26,392 nt of DNA, taken from the IMG/VR virus record IMGVR_UViG_3300042301_001255, positions 1-26,392 of that record. One strand, given 5' to 3'. Source of the DNA: a virus. The notes beneath the pieces are model-generated. The model was not told the origin of the DNA. It saw only the letters and a list, made by a program, of their open reading frames with translations, and did no database searches. This document shows positions 1 to 8,040 of the stretch, in pieces. The position numbers and the translations under genes are program-made. The number at the start of each line of letters is the position of its first letter. The stretch's first letter is position 1.

Positions 1-942
1 ACAGAAGATGTAGAGCTAATTGAGGCTACTGTATTTGATCCTAAGCGTGGCGACTATTGCTATCACGTAATCCACAAAGAGTCTAAAGTAGAGGTTGTTT
101 ACCGCAGACTAAAGCACAGCCCTTGGGTTGTCAGTCGCTATATGAAAGTCGCTGGCGAGATTTATGGTCGTGGCCCATTGATTACAGCCCTGCCAGACAT
201 CAAAACATTAAACAAAGTAAAAGAGCTGGTACTTAAAAATGCTAGCTTGGCTATCTCAGGCGTATACACAGCGGCAGACGATGGTGTTTTAAACCCAGCT
301 ACCGTTAAGATTATCCCCGGTGCAATTATCCCAGTAGCGCGTAATGGTGGCCCACAAGGTGAATCATTAAAACCGCTACCTCGCGCTGGGGATTTCAACG
401 TATCGCAACTAATTATTAATGACTTAGTGCAAAACATTAAACGCATTTTGCTTGATGAGTCGTTACCACCTGATAATATGTCTGCTCGCTCCGCTACAGA
501 AGTAGTTGAGCGCATGAAGGAGTTAAGTCAAAACTTAGGCTCTGCGTTTGGTCGCCTGATTAACGAGACGATGATTCCGCTGGTAAGTAAGACTTTACAG
601 GTAATGGATGAGCGTGGCCTGATCGATCTGCCATTACGAGTCAATGGATTAGAGGTGCGTGTATCTCCTATCGCTCCGCTGGCTATGGCTCAGAACATGG
701 AAGATGTAACCAACACAATGCAGTTTGTACAGATGGCTGCACAGCTGGGGCCAGAGGGTCAAGCAACTCCTAAGTATGGTGAGATTATTGACTTTATCGC
801 TGATAAGCTGGGCGTACCTAGCAGACTCAGAACATCGCCAGAAGAACGCGCATTTAACTTAGAGCAAGCAGCTCAGCAAGCACAGCAACTAGCCCAGCAA
901 AATCCTGAGGTGGCTGCTGAAGTAATAGGCAATATGCAATGA
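1..942 (+). CDS. Portal (head-tail connector) protein, 5' end missing
   Basis: The frame is open from base 1 to the TGA at 942, so the gene starts upstream and at least 313 residues are present. The visible part contains YGRGP followed by ALPDIKTLN, a hallmark of the T7-type head-to-tail connector family, then a helical stretch (RSATEVVERMKEL) and a Gln/Ala-rich C-terminus. In that family twelve copies form the ring through which DNA enters and leaves the capsid. A methionine at 142 lies inside the gene and is not the start, because the residues before it fit the family. The stop overlaps the next start (ATGA at 939-942), so the two are probably translated together. Position just before scaffold and capsid supports the call. 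Confidence 0.92.
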   Translation, partial: TEDVELIEATVFDPKRGDYCYHVIHKESKVEVVYRRLKHSPWVVSRYMKVAGEIYGRGPLITALPDIKTLNKVKELVLKNASLAISGVYTAADDGVLNPATVKIIPGAIIPVARNGGPQGESLKPLPRAGDFNVSQLIINDLVQNIKRILLDESLPPDNMSARSATEVVERMKELSQNLGSAFGRLINETMIPLVSKTLQVMDERGLIDLPLRVNGLEVRVSPIAPLAMAQNMEDVTNTMQFVQMAAQLGPEGQATPKYGEIIDFIADKLGVPSRLRTSPEERAFNLEQAAQQAQQLAQQNPEVAAEVIGNMQ

Positions 943-1223
943 GTAAGCTAGAGCAGGCGCTTACAGAAGGATGGGAAGGGCTCAATGAGATATCCTTAGA
1001 CATTAGGGATTCTCAGCAGGCCGTAGAGGATTTGAATAAGCTATGCCTCAGAGTGTTAGGTACTGAGGATGGCCAAAAGCTCATGGGATGGCTACGTGCC
1101 TCCATACTAGAGCAACCAGTCGCCACGCCTGGTAGCGACTCTAGCTATGCTTACTACCGAGAAGGGCAGAACAGCATCGTTAGAGACCTTGAAGCGAGGC
1201 TAATTAAAGCTAGGAAAATGTAA
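939..1223 (+). CDS. Bbp19-like small phage protein
   Basis: A 94-residue protein whose ATG overlaps the portal stop by four bases. Its centre (LCLRVLGTEDGQKLMGWL) and its end (YREGQNSIVRDLEARL) match the pattern I know from Bbp19-like proteins of Bordetella-type podoviruses, which have a phrase such as 'F-x-T-x-x-G-x-x-V-L-x-x-L' and a terminal 'REGQR' helix. Their role is not established; they lie among the portal and head genes and are presumed structural or assembly proteins. Predicted mostly helical, no membrane segment, no Cys cluster. The assignment rests on pattern memory only. Function in this phage is unknown. Confidence 0.65.
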   Translation: MSKLEQALTEGWEGLNEISLDIRDSQQAVEDLNKLCLRVLGTEDGQKLMGWLRASILEQPVATPGSDSSYAYYREGQNSIVRDLEARLIKARKM

Positions 1224-1225
1224 CC

Positions 1226-2002
1226 ATGAATGACGAAGCGAACCAACCCGCAGCAGAAAGCGGCCTATTGGATTCAGCAACAGTTGATGACAGTAATGCC
1301 GCAGAGCAACAAGAGCCAAATAGCACCACAATCAGCCATTTGGCGCCACAAGAAGATGATTCTCCCTTAGAAAGACCCGATTGGTGGCCAGAGAACTTTT
1401 GGAAAAAAGACACTACTGAGCCTGACTTAGAGGGCATTGCGAAGTCGTGGTCTGATTTGCGTAAGCAGATTAGCCAAGGCAAGCACAAAGCCCCAGCGGA
1501 CGGAAAGTACGATACCGCATCCTTTGGTGATGTACCAGATAATGACCCTGTAAAGAGCCATGTACTGAGCTGGGCTAAGGAATACGGCGTATCGCAGGCC
1601 GCACTAGATACCCTAGTCGGTGAAGTTGTTAAAATGGGTGGTGAGCAGGTCGAGCAAGGCCAGCGTACCATTGAGCAAGAACGCGCAGCTCTAGGCCCTA
1701 ATGCCGATGTAATGATTAAAGGCATGACGGACTGGGCGCGTGGGCTAGTAAACAAAGGCATCTGGGGTAAGGATGACTTTGAGGAATTTAAGTATATGGG
1801 CGGTACAGCTAATGGTTTAAAAGCCTTAGCTAAAGTACGGGAGGCTTACGAGGGTACTCGGATTCCTACCCAGTCCATGCCAGTTGAGGGAGCCCCATCT
1901 AAGGATGAGCTCTATCAGATGGTAGCGGATCCTAAGTACAAGACCGACCCAGGATACCGAGCCAAGGTAGAGAAGATGTTTAACGCTACTTTTGGTCAAT
2001 AG
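1226..2002 (+). CDS. Capsid assembly scaffolding protein
   Basis: 258 residues, acidic and Gln-rich at the N-terminus, largely helical after that, as expected for a scaffold that fills the procapsid and is then released. Residues 50-60 (RPDWWPENFWK) are the conserved Trp-rich motif common near the N-terminus of scaffold proteins in T7-like podoviruses. The C-terminus (about 225-258) is short, helical and charged, the part that usually touches the capsid shell. The gene sits between portal and capsid genes, where the scaffold gene belongs. It is separated from the preceding gene by two bases and followed directly by an intrinsic terminator. Confidence 0.85.
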   Translation: MNDEANQPAAESGLLDSATVDDSNAAEQQEPNSTTISHLAPQEDDSPLERPDWWPENFWKKDTTEPDLEGIAKSWSDLRKQISQGKHKAPADGKYDTASFGDVPDNDPVKSHVLSWAKEYGVSQAALDTLVGEVVKMGGEQVEQGQRTIEQERAALGPNADVMIKGMTDWARGLVNKGIWGKDDFEEFKYMGGTANGLKALAKVREAYEGTRIPTQSMPVEGAPSKDELYQMVADPKYKTDPGYRAKVEKMFNATFGQ

Positions 2003-2023
2003 ATCCTTCACGGGAGTGGCTTG

Positions 2024-2052
2024 CCCCGGCGCAGTACGGCCGGGGTTTTTTT
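2024..2052 (+). terminator. Intrinsic terminator after the scaffold gene
   Basis: A perfect 7-bp GC stem, CCCCGGC (2024-2030) and GCCGGGG (2039-2045), with an 8-base loop, followed at once by seven T residues (2046-2052). This is a textbook Rho-independent terminator, 21 bases after the scaffold stop. It sits between scaffold and capsid, so transcription from upstream would be reduced or stopped before the capsid gene. This is the strongest terminator seen in the window. Confidence 0.9.
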
Positions 2053-2257
2053 ACGCCTATAAAAATATTTGCATAAAGTGTTGTGTTTTAGTAACACTTC
2101 TGCTAGAAACTCCATAAGGCATATCATTTAATTGACCCTTAATGCAGATATCTCTGTCGATTGGCTAGCGTAACTAGCAAGCATACGGCCCTGCGAAACA
2201 GGCTAACCGAAGCAATAAACCTTAATTTTTTGTTTACCTATCTTAGGAGATTTTCAA
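2053..2257 (+). promoter_or_regulatory. Structured leader of the major capsid gene
   Basis: 205 non-coding bases between the terminator and the capsid ATG. Three small inverted repeats are visible: AAGTGTT/AACACTT (2076-2082, 2093-2099), GCTAG/CTAGC (2164-2168, 2174-2178) and CCTG/CAGG (2190-2193, 2199-2202). A good ribosome site, AGGAG, lies at 2245-2249, eight bases before the ATG. A promoter is expected because of the terminator upstream, but I find only poor sigma-70 matches (TTGCAT at 2069 with TAACAC at 2092; TTGACC at 2132 without a good -10). The promoter type is therefore open. Confidence 0.5.
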
Positions 2258-3103
2258 ATGAGCATTTCATTATCTAATGCCTTTGTAACTCTATTTGATG
2301 CTGAGGTAAAACAGGCCTACCAGGGCAAGGCTATGCTGGTTGGTGCTGTACGTCAGCGTCGTGGAGTAGAAGGTTCTACCGTTAAATTCCCAAAAGTTGG
2401 CAAGGGCGTAGCTACAGCACGCATTAGCCAGTCCGATGTAACCCCATTAAACGTAGGCTTTTCCAATGTAACTTGCACATTGCAAGACTGGAACGCTGCT
2501 GAATATAGCGATATTTTCAGCCAAGCCAAAGTAAACTTTGACGAGCGCTCAGAGCTCGTACAAGTATTGGGCAACGCTATTGGCCGCCGTCAAGACCAGT
2601 TGGTTTTAGATGCTTTAGCTGCATCAAGCACCGCTTTGACTGTTGGCAACGATATCGGTGGTACTGACACCAACATGAACGTAGCTAAGCTCCGCGAAGC
2701 TAAGAAACTGTTGGATAAAAACAACGTACCCCCAGAAGGTCGTCATATCATTCTCCACGCATCCGGCTTGGCATCTTTGTTGTCTGAAACAGCTGTAACC
2801 AGCTCAGACTTCAATACCGTTAAGGCTTTGGTTGCTGGTGAAATCAACACCTTCTTAGGCTTTACTTTCCACATTTTGGGCGACCGCTCTGAAGGTGGTT
2901 TGGCTATTGATAATAGCTTGGATCGCACCTGCTTTGCTTTCCATAAAGACTCTATCGGCTACGCTGAAGGCATTGCTCCACGCACCGAAATCAATTACAT
3001 CCCAGAGAAAACATCGTTCCTCGTGAACTCTGTATTCTCCGCTGGTGCGATTGCTATTGATGCTGAGGGTATCGTTCAGATCACCGCTCGCGAAACAGCC
3101 TAA
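2258..3103 (+). CDS. Major capsid protein (HK97-type fold expected)
   Basis: 281 residues, the right size for the short phage capsid proteins found in podoviruses. It follows scaffold and has the best ribosome site nearby (AGGAG). Features that fit: an N-terminal helix (LSNAFVTLFDAEVKQAYQ), a central stretch of basic residues and turns that could be the E-loop (QRRGVEGSTVKFPKVGKG, about 33-50), the helix GNAIGRRQDQLVLDAL (about 106-121), a P-domain-like helix (AKLREAKKLLDKNNVPPEGR), and late beta-strands ending in the pattern 'SVFSAGAIAIDAEGIV'. The codons are rich in preferred-looking ones (AAC, GTA, CGC), consistent with high expression. No slippery sequence or frameshifted C-terminal extension is evident. 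Confidence 0.88.
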   Translation: MSISLSNAFVTLFDAEVKQAYQGKAMLVGAVRQRRGVEGSTVKFPKVGKGVATARISQSDVTPLNVGFSNVTCTLQDWNAAEYSDIFSQAKVNFDERSELVQVLGNAIGRRQDQLVLDALAASSTALTVGNDIGGTDTNMNVAKLREAKKLLDKNNVPPEGRHIILHASGLASLLSETAVTSSDFNTVKALVAGEINTFLGFTFHILGDRSEGGLAIDNSLDRTCFAFHKDSIGYAEGIAPRTEINYIPEKTSFLVNSVFSAGAIAIDAEGIVQITARETA

Positions 3104-3117
3104 TAGGAGAATAAATC

Positions 3118-3399
3118 ATGGCATATAACTCAACCGGATTAAACCTAGCCTCTGGTTCAAAGGCTGGCAACGCTCCTCAATTTTGGACTTACAAAACCGC
3201 TGATTTGATTACAGCAGTTGATGGCTCTGGTTATTTCAACAGCGCTGCCTCTCTGTTAAAAGTAGGCGATTTAATGTATGTTCACGCTAACTCGGCTGGC
3301 ACGACACCTACTTATGGCTTTGTAATTGTTACAAGCAATACAGGTACGGTTGTTGATGTAACGAACGCAACTGCATTAGGTGCTATTGATAGCGACTAA
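3118..3399 (+). CDS. Small capsid-linked beta-rich protein, decoration candidate
   Basis: 93 residues, 14 bases after the capsid stop with an AGGAGA ribosome site (3104-3109). It is rich in Gly, Ser, Thr and Asn with alternating hydrophobic residues, so mostly beta. The phrase DGSGYFNSAASLLKVGDLMYV (near 55-75 in type, here about 35-55) is of a kind I have seen in small proteins encoded beside phage capsid genes. A head-decoration or stabilising role is inferred from position and composition only. It could also be a small virion protein of another kind. Confidence 0.5.
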   Translation: MAYNSTGLNLASGSKAGNAPQFWTYKTADLITAVDGSGYFNSAASLLKVGDLMYVHANSAGTTPTYGFVIVTSNTGTVVDVTNATALGAIDSD

Positions 3400-3400
3400 T

Positions 3401-3420
3401 AATTAGGGTTTACCCTAGTT
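3401..3420 (+). promoter_or_regulatory. Hairpin abutting the start codon of the next gene
   Basis: The 20 bases directly before the ATG at 3421 can fold on themselves: AATTAGGG (3401-3408) pairs with CCCTAGTT (3413-3420), including one G-U pair, around a four-base loop. No separate Shine-Dalgarno site is present; the only AGGG lies inside the stem. The fold could hide the start and limit translation of the following gene. It has no T-run, so it is not a terminator. Confidence 0.45.
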
Positions 3421-4026
3421 ATGGCTGAAATCTATGGCACTAAGCACAAGGGTCGCGCCATTATATGTGGTGCGGCTCCTTGTGTTTTTAAAGATGTAGA
3501 AATAGCACGGGCCTTATGGCCCGATGCTGTTTTGTTGGGAGTAAACAATGCTGCAGCAATGTTTCCTGAGATTGAGCATATTTGGACTCAACATGGAGAC
3601 CACGCTCAGATGTTTAAGGAAAAGGCAGGTCGTAAGATTTACGTACACGCCAGACCTCGAAAGTACAGTAATGGTGCTGGTATTTGGTTTTTGCCAGTAT
3701 CAAAAGATAAGTGGGAGTTTGTAGATTACAAGTGGCCTAGCTTAGGCTGGGTGGCTGGTTCAAGTGGCGTAGCTGGCGCATTATGGGCTAAGCATGGATT
3801 GGGATTTGATGAGGTAATAATGGCTGGTGTTCCATTAGAAATGAGCACTTTGGTGTATTCGGATAAGTACCCTAGCAAACCAACTAAAGATAACGGTTGT
3901 TTTGCTGAGATGAGTCAGGTAGAGCATTGGGCGCAGATCCTAAGAGACCATAAAACAAAAGGATTGACAGAGGGTATTTACTCTGTAAGCGGTGAAACAA
4001 ATAAGATATTAGGGATGCCATGCTAA
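3421..4026 (+). CDS. Rossmann-like enzyme, sialyltransferase/MptE-like (weak)
   Basis: 201 residues, not confidently assigned. The N-terminal pattern is a beta strand and glycine turn (RAIICGAAPCVFKDVEIA, residues 12-29), then VNNAAAMFP (41-49), and later SSGVAGALWA (114-123) followed by DEVIMAGVPLE (130-140). This order resembles the nucleotide-binding folds of CstII-type (GT42) sialyltransferases and of MptE/DUF115-like proteins, which have G-x-GPS, then a Ser-Gly helix, then 'EIYLAGID'. It would use a nucleotide-linked substrate in the cytoplasm. Its stop overlaps the start of a clear glycosyltransferase gene by seven bases, which supports a sugar-related role. The region is AT-richer than the tail genes. 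Alternative: a nucleotide-binding enzyme of other function. Confidence 0.45.
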   Translation: MAEIYGTKHKGRAIICGAAPCVFKDVEIARALWPDAVLLGVNNAAAMFPEIEHIWTQHGDHAQMFKEKAGRKIYVHARPRKYSNGAGIWFLPVSKDKWEFVDYKWPSLGWVAGSSGVAGALWAKHGLGFDEVIMAGVPLEMSTLVYSDKYPSKPTKDNGCFAEMSQVEHWAQILRDHKTKGLTEGIYSVSGETNKILGMPC

Positions 4027-4682
4027 GCGTGGTATGTGTATTAAAAGCAGGAAGATTTGACCAGGGCGTATACAAGGATGGGTACACCCCAGACGATGTA
4101 CTTAGGCTACGTAATATGGTTACTGCTAATTTACATATTCCCCATCGTTTTATTTGTTTTTCTGATGTTGGTGTACCGTGTGAGCGTATTCCCTTAAAGA
4201 ATAACTGGCCGGGGTGGTGGTCAAAGATTGAGATATTCTCAGAAGTGTTTGACGACACCGTTTTGTACATTGATTTAGATACGGTAATTGCTGGAGATAT
4301 TACACATTTTGCGGAGTATAACCATCGCTTTACGATGCTTAAAGACTTCTCAAAATGGGATATACCGAATAGTGGTTTGATGGCTTGGAATGGGGATTAT
4401 TCCTTCTTATATAAAACCTTTACGAAAAGTAAAGACAAGTATATGATTGAATACAATAAAATGCCCAGATTAGGAGACCAGTCTTTTATATCTGAACATC
4501 AAGCACCGTATGATTTTTGGCAAGAGGTTTTTCCAGAGCAAGTGTTTTCGTATAAGAAACACATACTAGAAAAGCCAAAGCCAGCAGACGCAAGGGTTGT
4601 ATGTTTCCACGGTGAGCCAAAGGGAGCTGGCTCTAGTGGTTGGGTAAAAGATATTTGGAGCAAGTCAAATGGCAGCTGGTGA
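4020..4682 (+). CDS. Glycosyltransferase with DxD motif
   Basis: 220 residues with the order expected of a GT-A type glycosyltransferase: N-terminal beta strands (LSVVCVLKA), GWWSKIEIF (65-73), then LYIDLDTV with DLD at 85-87 (the metal and sugar-nucleotide binding DxD), an acceptor-site phrase PNSGLMAWNGD (116-126), GDQ (152-154), and a late FHGEPKG (197-203) whose His is typical of metal-binding at the end of GT8-like domains. It should transfer a sugar from a nucleotide donor; the acceptor is unknown. Candidates are the capsid or tail proteins, since the genes lie between them. Counts on sample lines at 4321, 4381 and 4441 give 38, 33 and 32 percent GC, below lines from 5401 (55) and 10801 (48), suggesting acquisition. 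Confidence 0.75.
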   Translation: MLSVVCVLKAGRFDQGVYKDGYTPDDVLRLRNMVTANLHIPHRFICFSDVGVPCERIPLKNNWPGWWSKIEIFSEVFDDTVLYIDLDTVIAGDITHFAEYNHRFTMLKDFSKWDIPNSGLMAWNGDYSFLYKTFTKSKDKYMIEYNKMPRLGDQSFISEHQAPYDFWQEVFPEQVFSYKKHILEKPKPADARVVCFHGEPKGAGSSGWVKDIWSKSNGSW

Positions 4683-5283
4683 TACCGCACTATCAATATG
4701 TTCTGACGCATTATTGATGCTGGGCGCAAAGCCCATATCTTCTTTTGACGAAGGATCCGATGAGGCATCTGTAGCCAATCGACTGTATCCAGATATTAAG
4801 GATCAGGCGCTACTTATGTACCCTTGGTCTTTTAGCTTTAAAAAGACATCTATAGCGCGTTTACTAACAACACCTATTAACGAGTACCGTTATGAGTATC
4901 AGCTGCCAGGAGACCGTTTAACGAGTCCTAGAGCTATCTACGATACCAACGCTACTAACATCCCGCCACGCAAAGAATACCGCATTATTGGCGACAAGCT
5001 GCTTACAGACTACGAGCAGGTCTATATTGATTATCAGTATTCTGTGCCTGAGTTTGAGATGCCTACCTATTTTGTTCAGCTGCTCAAGTACATGATGACT
5101 TGGCACCTCGCTTTACCTATTACAGACCAAACAGACAAAAGCCAGTACTGGCAGTCTGTATCTACAGGCGGCCCATCCGAGAATGGCCGTGGTGGCTATC
5201 TGCGTCAGGCTATGAATATTGATGGCGCTGGTAATCCAAGCAATGCCATTAACGACTTTTCGCTTATTGCCGTGAGGTATTAA
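4669..5283 (+). CDS. Tail tubular protein A (gp11-like adaptor)
   Basis: 204 residues. The start (AGDTALSICSDALLMLGAKP, residues 3-22) and the phrase LMYPWSFSFKK near residue 50 are characteristic of T7 gp11-like proteins, which form the ring joining the portal to the tail nozzle. Length matches the family (about 200). The gene overlaps the glycosyltransferase by 14 bases and has GGAG as ribosome site inside that gene. Its own stop overlaps the next start (TAATG at 5281-5285), so it is coupled to tail tubular protein B. Confidence 0.88.
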   Translation: MAAGDTALSICSDALLMLGAKPISSFDEGSDEASVANRLYPDIKDQALLMYPWSFSFKKTSIARLLTTPINEYRYEYQLPGDRLTSPRAIYDTNATNIPPRKEYRIIGDKLLTDYEQVYIDYQYSVPEFEMPTYFVQLLKYMMTWHLALPITDQTDKSQYWQSVSTGGPSENGRGGYLRQAMNIDGAGNPSNAINDFSLIAVRY

Positions 5284-7508
5284 TGAGTCGCTTTGTAAGC
5301 ATACAGACTAACTTCTCGACAGGCGAGCTCGATCCGTTACTCCGCGCCCGTGTGGATTTAACTGCATACGCAAATGCACTAGAGAAGGCAACCAACGTAG
5401 TCTGCCAGCCACAAGGCGGTATTCGCCGTAGGCCTGGCACTCGTTACATTACATCACTAGCAAACACAGGGGCAGACTCAGCGGCCAATGGTGTGCGCTT
5501 AGTTGAGTTTGAGTTCTCCACGTCTGATAGCTATATGCTCTGCTTTACCCATAATCGGATGTATATATTTAAGAATAAAGTCTTAATTACAAATATTAAC
5601 GGTACGGGTAATCCCTATCTAAGCACATCATCTGTCGGGTTAGTTGGATCTACTTTAGCCAATATCGTATGGACTCAATCGGCTGATACCCTAATCGTGG
5701 TACATCCTGACATTGCGCCCATCGAGATTGTTCGCGGTGCTAGTGATTCTCTTTGGACTGCTGGCGCAATCGCGTTTGAATCGATCCCAAAATATAATTT
5801 TACATCCTCTTTATACAACCCAGCTGGTACGCTAACCCCGTCTGCTGTTGCTGGCAAAGTTACGTTAACAGCCTCGGAGGCAGATGTAAGCGATACGGCT
5901 CAGGCTGGCTCTACTGGCACAACGATTGTGTTGGCTGCTGCATCGAGCGCTACAGATGATGTTTATAACGGTAGATATATTCGGATTACAGGCGGCACAG
6001 GCAGCGGCCAGCTAAGGGTTATTAGCGATTACGTTGGTGCTACAAAAGTAGCAACGGTTAGCGCCGCTTGGACTACAACGCCAGATGCAACGTCAACCTA
6101 CACAATTAGCATTTTTAGCTCATCATCTGTTGGCCAGTACATTAACGTATCGCCACAGGGCAGGGCTAAGATTGTTCGCTTTACATCCGGCACAGTAGTT
6201 GATGCTATTACTGAGTTTCCGTTTTTTAATAACAGCGCAATAGCTACAGGGGACTGGGACTATGAATCTGGGTACGAGGCTGTTTGGTCTAGTTCTAAAG
6301 GTTATCCTCGCTCTGTTACTTTCCATGAAGGTCGCCTTTTCTTTGGCGGTTCTAAGTCTCGCCCTAGTACTATATGGGGTTCTAAAGTTGGCCTCTTTTT
6401 TGCTTTTGAAGCTACCGAAGGTTTAGACGATGACGCAGTAGAGGCAACGCTAGATACCAATACATTTAATGCGATTGTCGATATTATTTCTGGGCGCGAC
6501 TTACAAGTGTTTACGACTGGCGGTGAGTTCTATGTACCGCAGTCTGGCTTAGATCCAATTACACCTACTAACTTCTTTGTTAAGACTGCTAGCCGTAATG
6601 GCACACAGCAAGGCATACGAGTTCAGCAATTAGAGTCAGGCACGCTGTTTGTTCAGCGTCAGGGTAAGTCGTTAAACGAGTTTGCGTATACAGATACGCA
6701 AGCTACGTATGTTACTCAGAAAATCTCATTGCTTGCTGGCCACCTACTCAAGGGGCCAAGTCGCTTGGCTTTGCGTAGGTCTGTAGCTACAGATGAGAAT
6801 GATTTGCTTTTGATGACCAATACGGAAGATGGCACGATGGCCGTATTCTCCTTACTGCGAGCTCAGAACGTCATTGCTCCATCCGAGTTCATTACGGTAG
6901 ATGGCGCATACATTGATGTCAGCGTGGATATATCAACGATATATACCGTTGTGCGCCGCAATGTAAATGGCGTTAATCAGTTCTACGTTGAGGCGTTTGA
7001 GGATGGTTTATTGACCGACTCCGCTAAGACTGGCACAGGTGTAGTTACAACGGTAACGATGGCTCACCTAGCAACGGAGACCGTTAATATCATTGAAGAT
7101 GGATCGGTACAAGCCAATCAGGTCGTGCCTGCTGGCGGCACCGTTACTTTGCCTAGAGCTACCGCAAGCTCGTATGAGATTGGTTTGCCTATTACGGTCT
7201 TGGCTCGCACAATGCCAGTCGATTTAAAGCTACAAACAGGCACGCGCCTTGGCTTTAAGAAACGCATTGTTGAGGTAAATGCACTTGTTGTTGAAACGCA
7301 ACACATGAGAATCAACGATAAGCTAATTTCGTTTAGGCAGCTGGGCGACATATTGGATCAGCCAGTCGCAGAGTTTACTGGCACTAAAACATTGCATGGA
7401 ATCTTAGGCTACTCGCAAGAGGCTAAGATTACGATATCTCAGGACATACCGCAGAAGATGACTTTGCTAGGTATGGAGTACAAAGTAGCTACGCATCAGG
7501 GGACATAG
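5283..7508 (+). CDS. Tail tubular protein B (gp12-like nozzle)
   Basis: 741 residues. The N-terminus carries FSTGELDPLL (11-20) and GGIRRRPGTRYI (45-56), the two signature phrases of the T7 gp12-like nozzle family. The rest is beta-rich, as expected for the propeller-like nozzle. Residues about 195-285 are Ser/Thr/Ala-rich and look like an inserted beta domain, which is common in this family and may touch the cell surface or fibres. Length is close to T7 gp12 (794). It lies between tail tubular protein A and the internal virion protein genes. Confidence 0.88.
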   Translation: MSRFVSIQTNFSTGELDPLLRARVDLTAYANALEKATNVVCQPQGGIRRRPGTRYITSLANTGADSAANGVRLVEFEFSTSDSYMLCFTHNRMYIFKNKVLITNINGTGNPYLSTSSVGLVGSTLANIVWTQSADTLIVVHPDIAPIEIVRGASDSLWTAGAIAFESIPKYNFTSSLYNPAGTLTPSAVAGKVTLTASEADVSDTAQAGSTGTTIVLAAASSATDDVYNGRYIRITGGTGSGQLRVISDYVGATKVATVSAAWTTTPDATSTYTISIFSSSSVGQYINVSPQGRAKIVRFTSGTVVDAITEFPFFNNSAIATGDWDYESGYEAVWSSSKGYPRSVTFHEGRLFFGGSKSRPSTIWGSKVGLFFAFEATEGLDDDAVEATLDTNTFNAIVDIISGRDLQVFTTGGEFYVPQSGLDPITPTNFFVKTASRNGTQQGIRVQQLESGTLFVQRQGKSLNEFAYTDTQATYVTQKISLLAGHLLKGPSRLALRRSVATDENDLLLMTNTEDGTMAVFSLLRAQNVIAPSEFITVDGAYIDVSVDISTIYTVVRRNVNGVNQFYVEAFEDGLLTDSAKTGTGVVTTVTMAHLATETVNIIEDGSVQANQVVPAGGTVTLPRATASSYEIGLPITVLARTMPVDLKLQTGTRLGFKKRIVEVNALVVETQHMRINDKLISFRQLGDILDQPVAEFTGTKTLHGILGYSQEAKITISQDIPQKMTLLGMEYKVATHQGT

Positions 7509-7510
7509 AC

Positions 7511-8038
7511 ATGGGAGCAGCGGCGGTAGTAGCGTTAGGTTTTGCGGCGGTTGGCGCGTATGGGTCAATCAAAGAAGGCCAAGACAAGAAAAAGTACTAT
7601 AACCAACAAGCGGCCATGACTCGTATTGAGACTGAGCGCGCAGCGATTAAGTATGAATTTCAAGCTAATCAAATATTGCAGCGTACCAATGCGGCTAATG
7701 CAGCTGTAATCGCCCGTGGCTTTGCTGGTGGTGTAAATGCTTTTGAGGGGTCTGCTGGTTTAATACAGTCGGTTAATAACACTCGCGGCGGCAAAGAGTT
7801 TGTGTTTGCTTTAGCAGGCGCAGAAGGCCAGCGCCGTAATGGATTGATCCAAGCGAGTCTGTATGAGGATGCCGGAGCTACAGCGGAGCGCACAGGTTAC
7901 TTTAATGCGTTTGCCAAACTCGGTATGGCAGGCGCAAGCGCTAGTTCATTGGGTGGCGCTCCCAGCGCAGGGCGAGCTGGTGGTGCTGCACCAATTAGTG
8001 ATTTTAGTACCGATTATGTTCCTGCGGGAAGAGGTTAA
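7511..8038 (+). CDS. Internal virion protein, gp14-like
   Basis: 175 residues with an N-terminal hydrophobic, Ala/Gly/Val-rich segment (about 2-17), a long charged helix (KKKYYNQQAAMTRIETERAA), and a central Gly/Ala/Asn stretch. This matches the gp14-type internal virion protein of T7-like phages, which is ejected first and forms a channel in the outer membrane. The start ATG lies three bases after the preceding stop. The C-terminus is Gly/Ser/Ala-rich and likely flexible. The call rests on position, size and the hydrophobic N-terminus rather than a diagnostic motif. Confidence 0.7.
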   Translation: MGAAAVVALGFAAVGAYGSIKEGQDKKKYYNQQAAMTRIETERAAIKYEFQANQILQRTNAANAAVIARGFAGGVNAFEGSAGLIQSVNNTRGGKEFVFALAGAEGQRRNGLIQASLYEDAGATAERTGYFNAFAKLGMAGASASSLGGAPSAGRAGGAAPISDFSTDYVPAGRG

Positions 8039-8040
8039 AT

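Noticed and set aside
162-515. Minus-strand frames inside the late genes (for example 162-515, 1210-1761, 11004-11462, 15929-16444)
   Set aside because: They lie fully within well-supported genes on the other strand and have low-complexity shadow composition.
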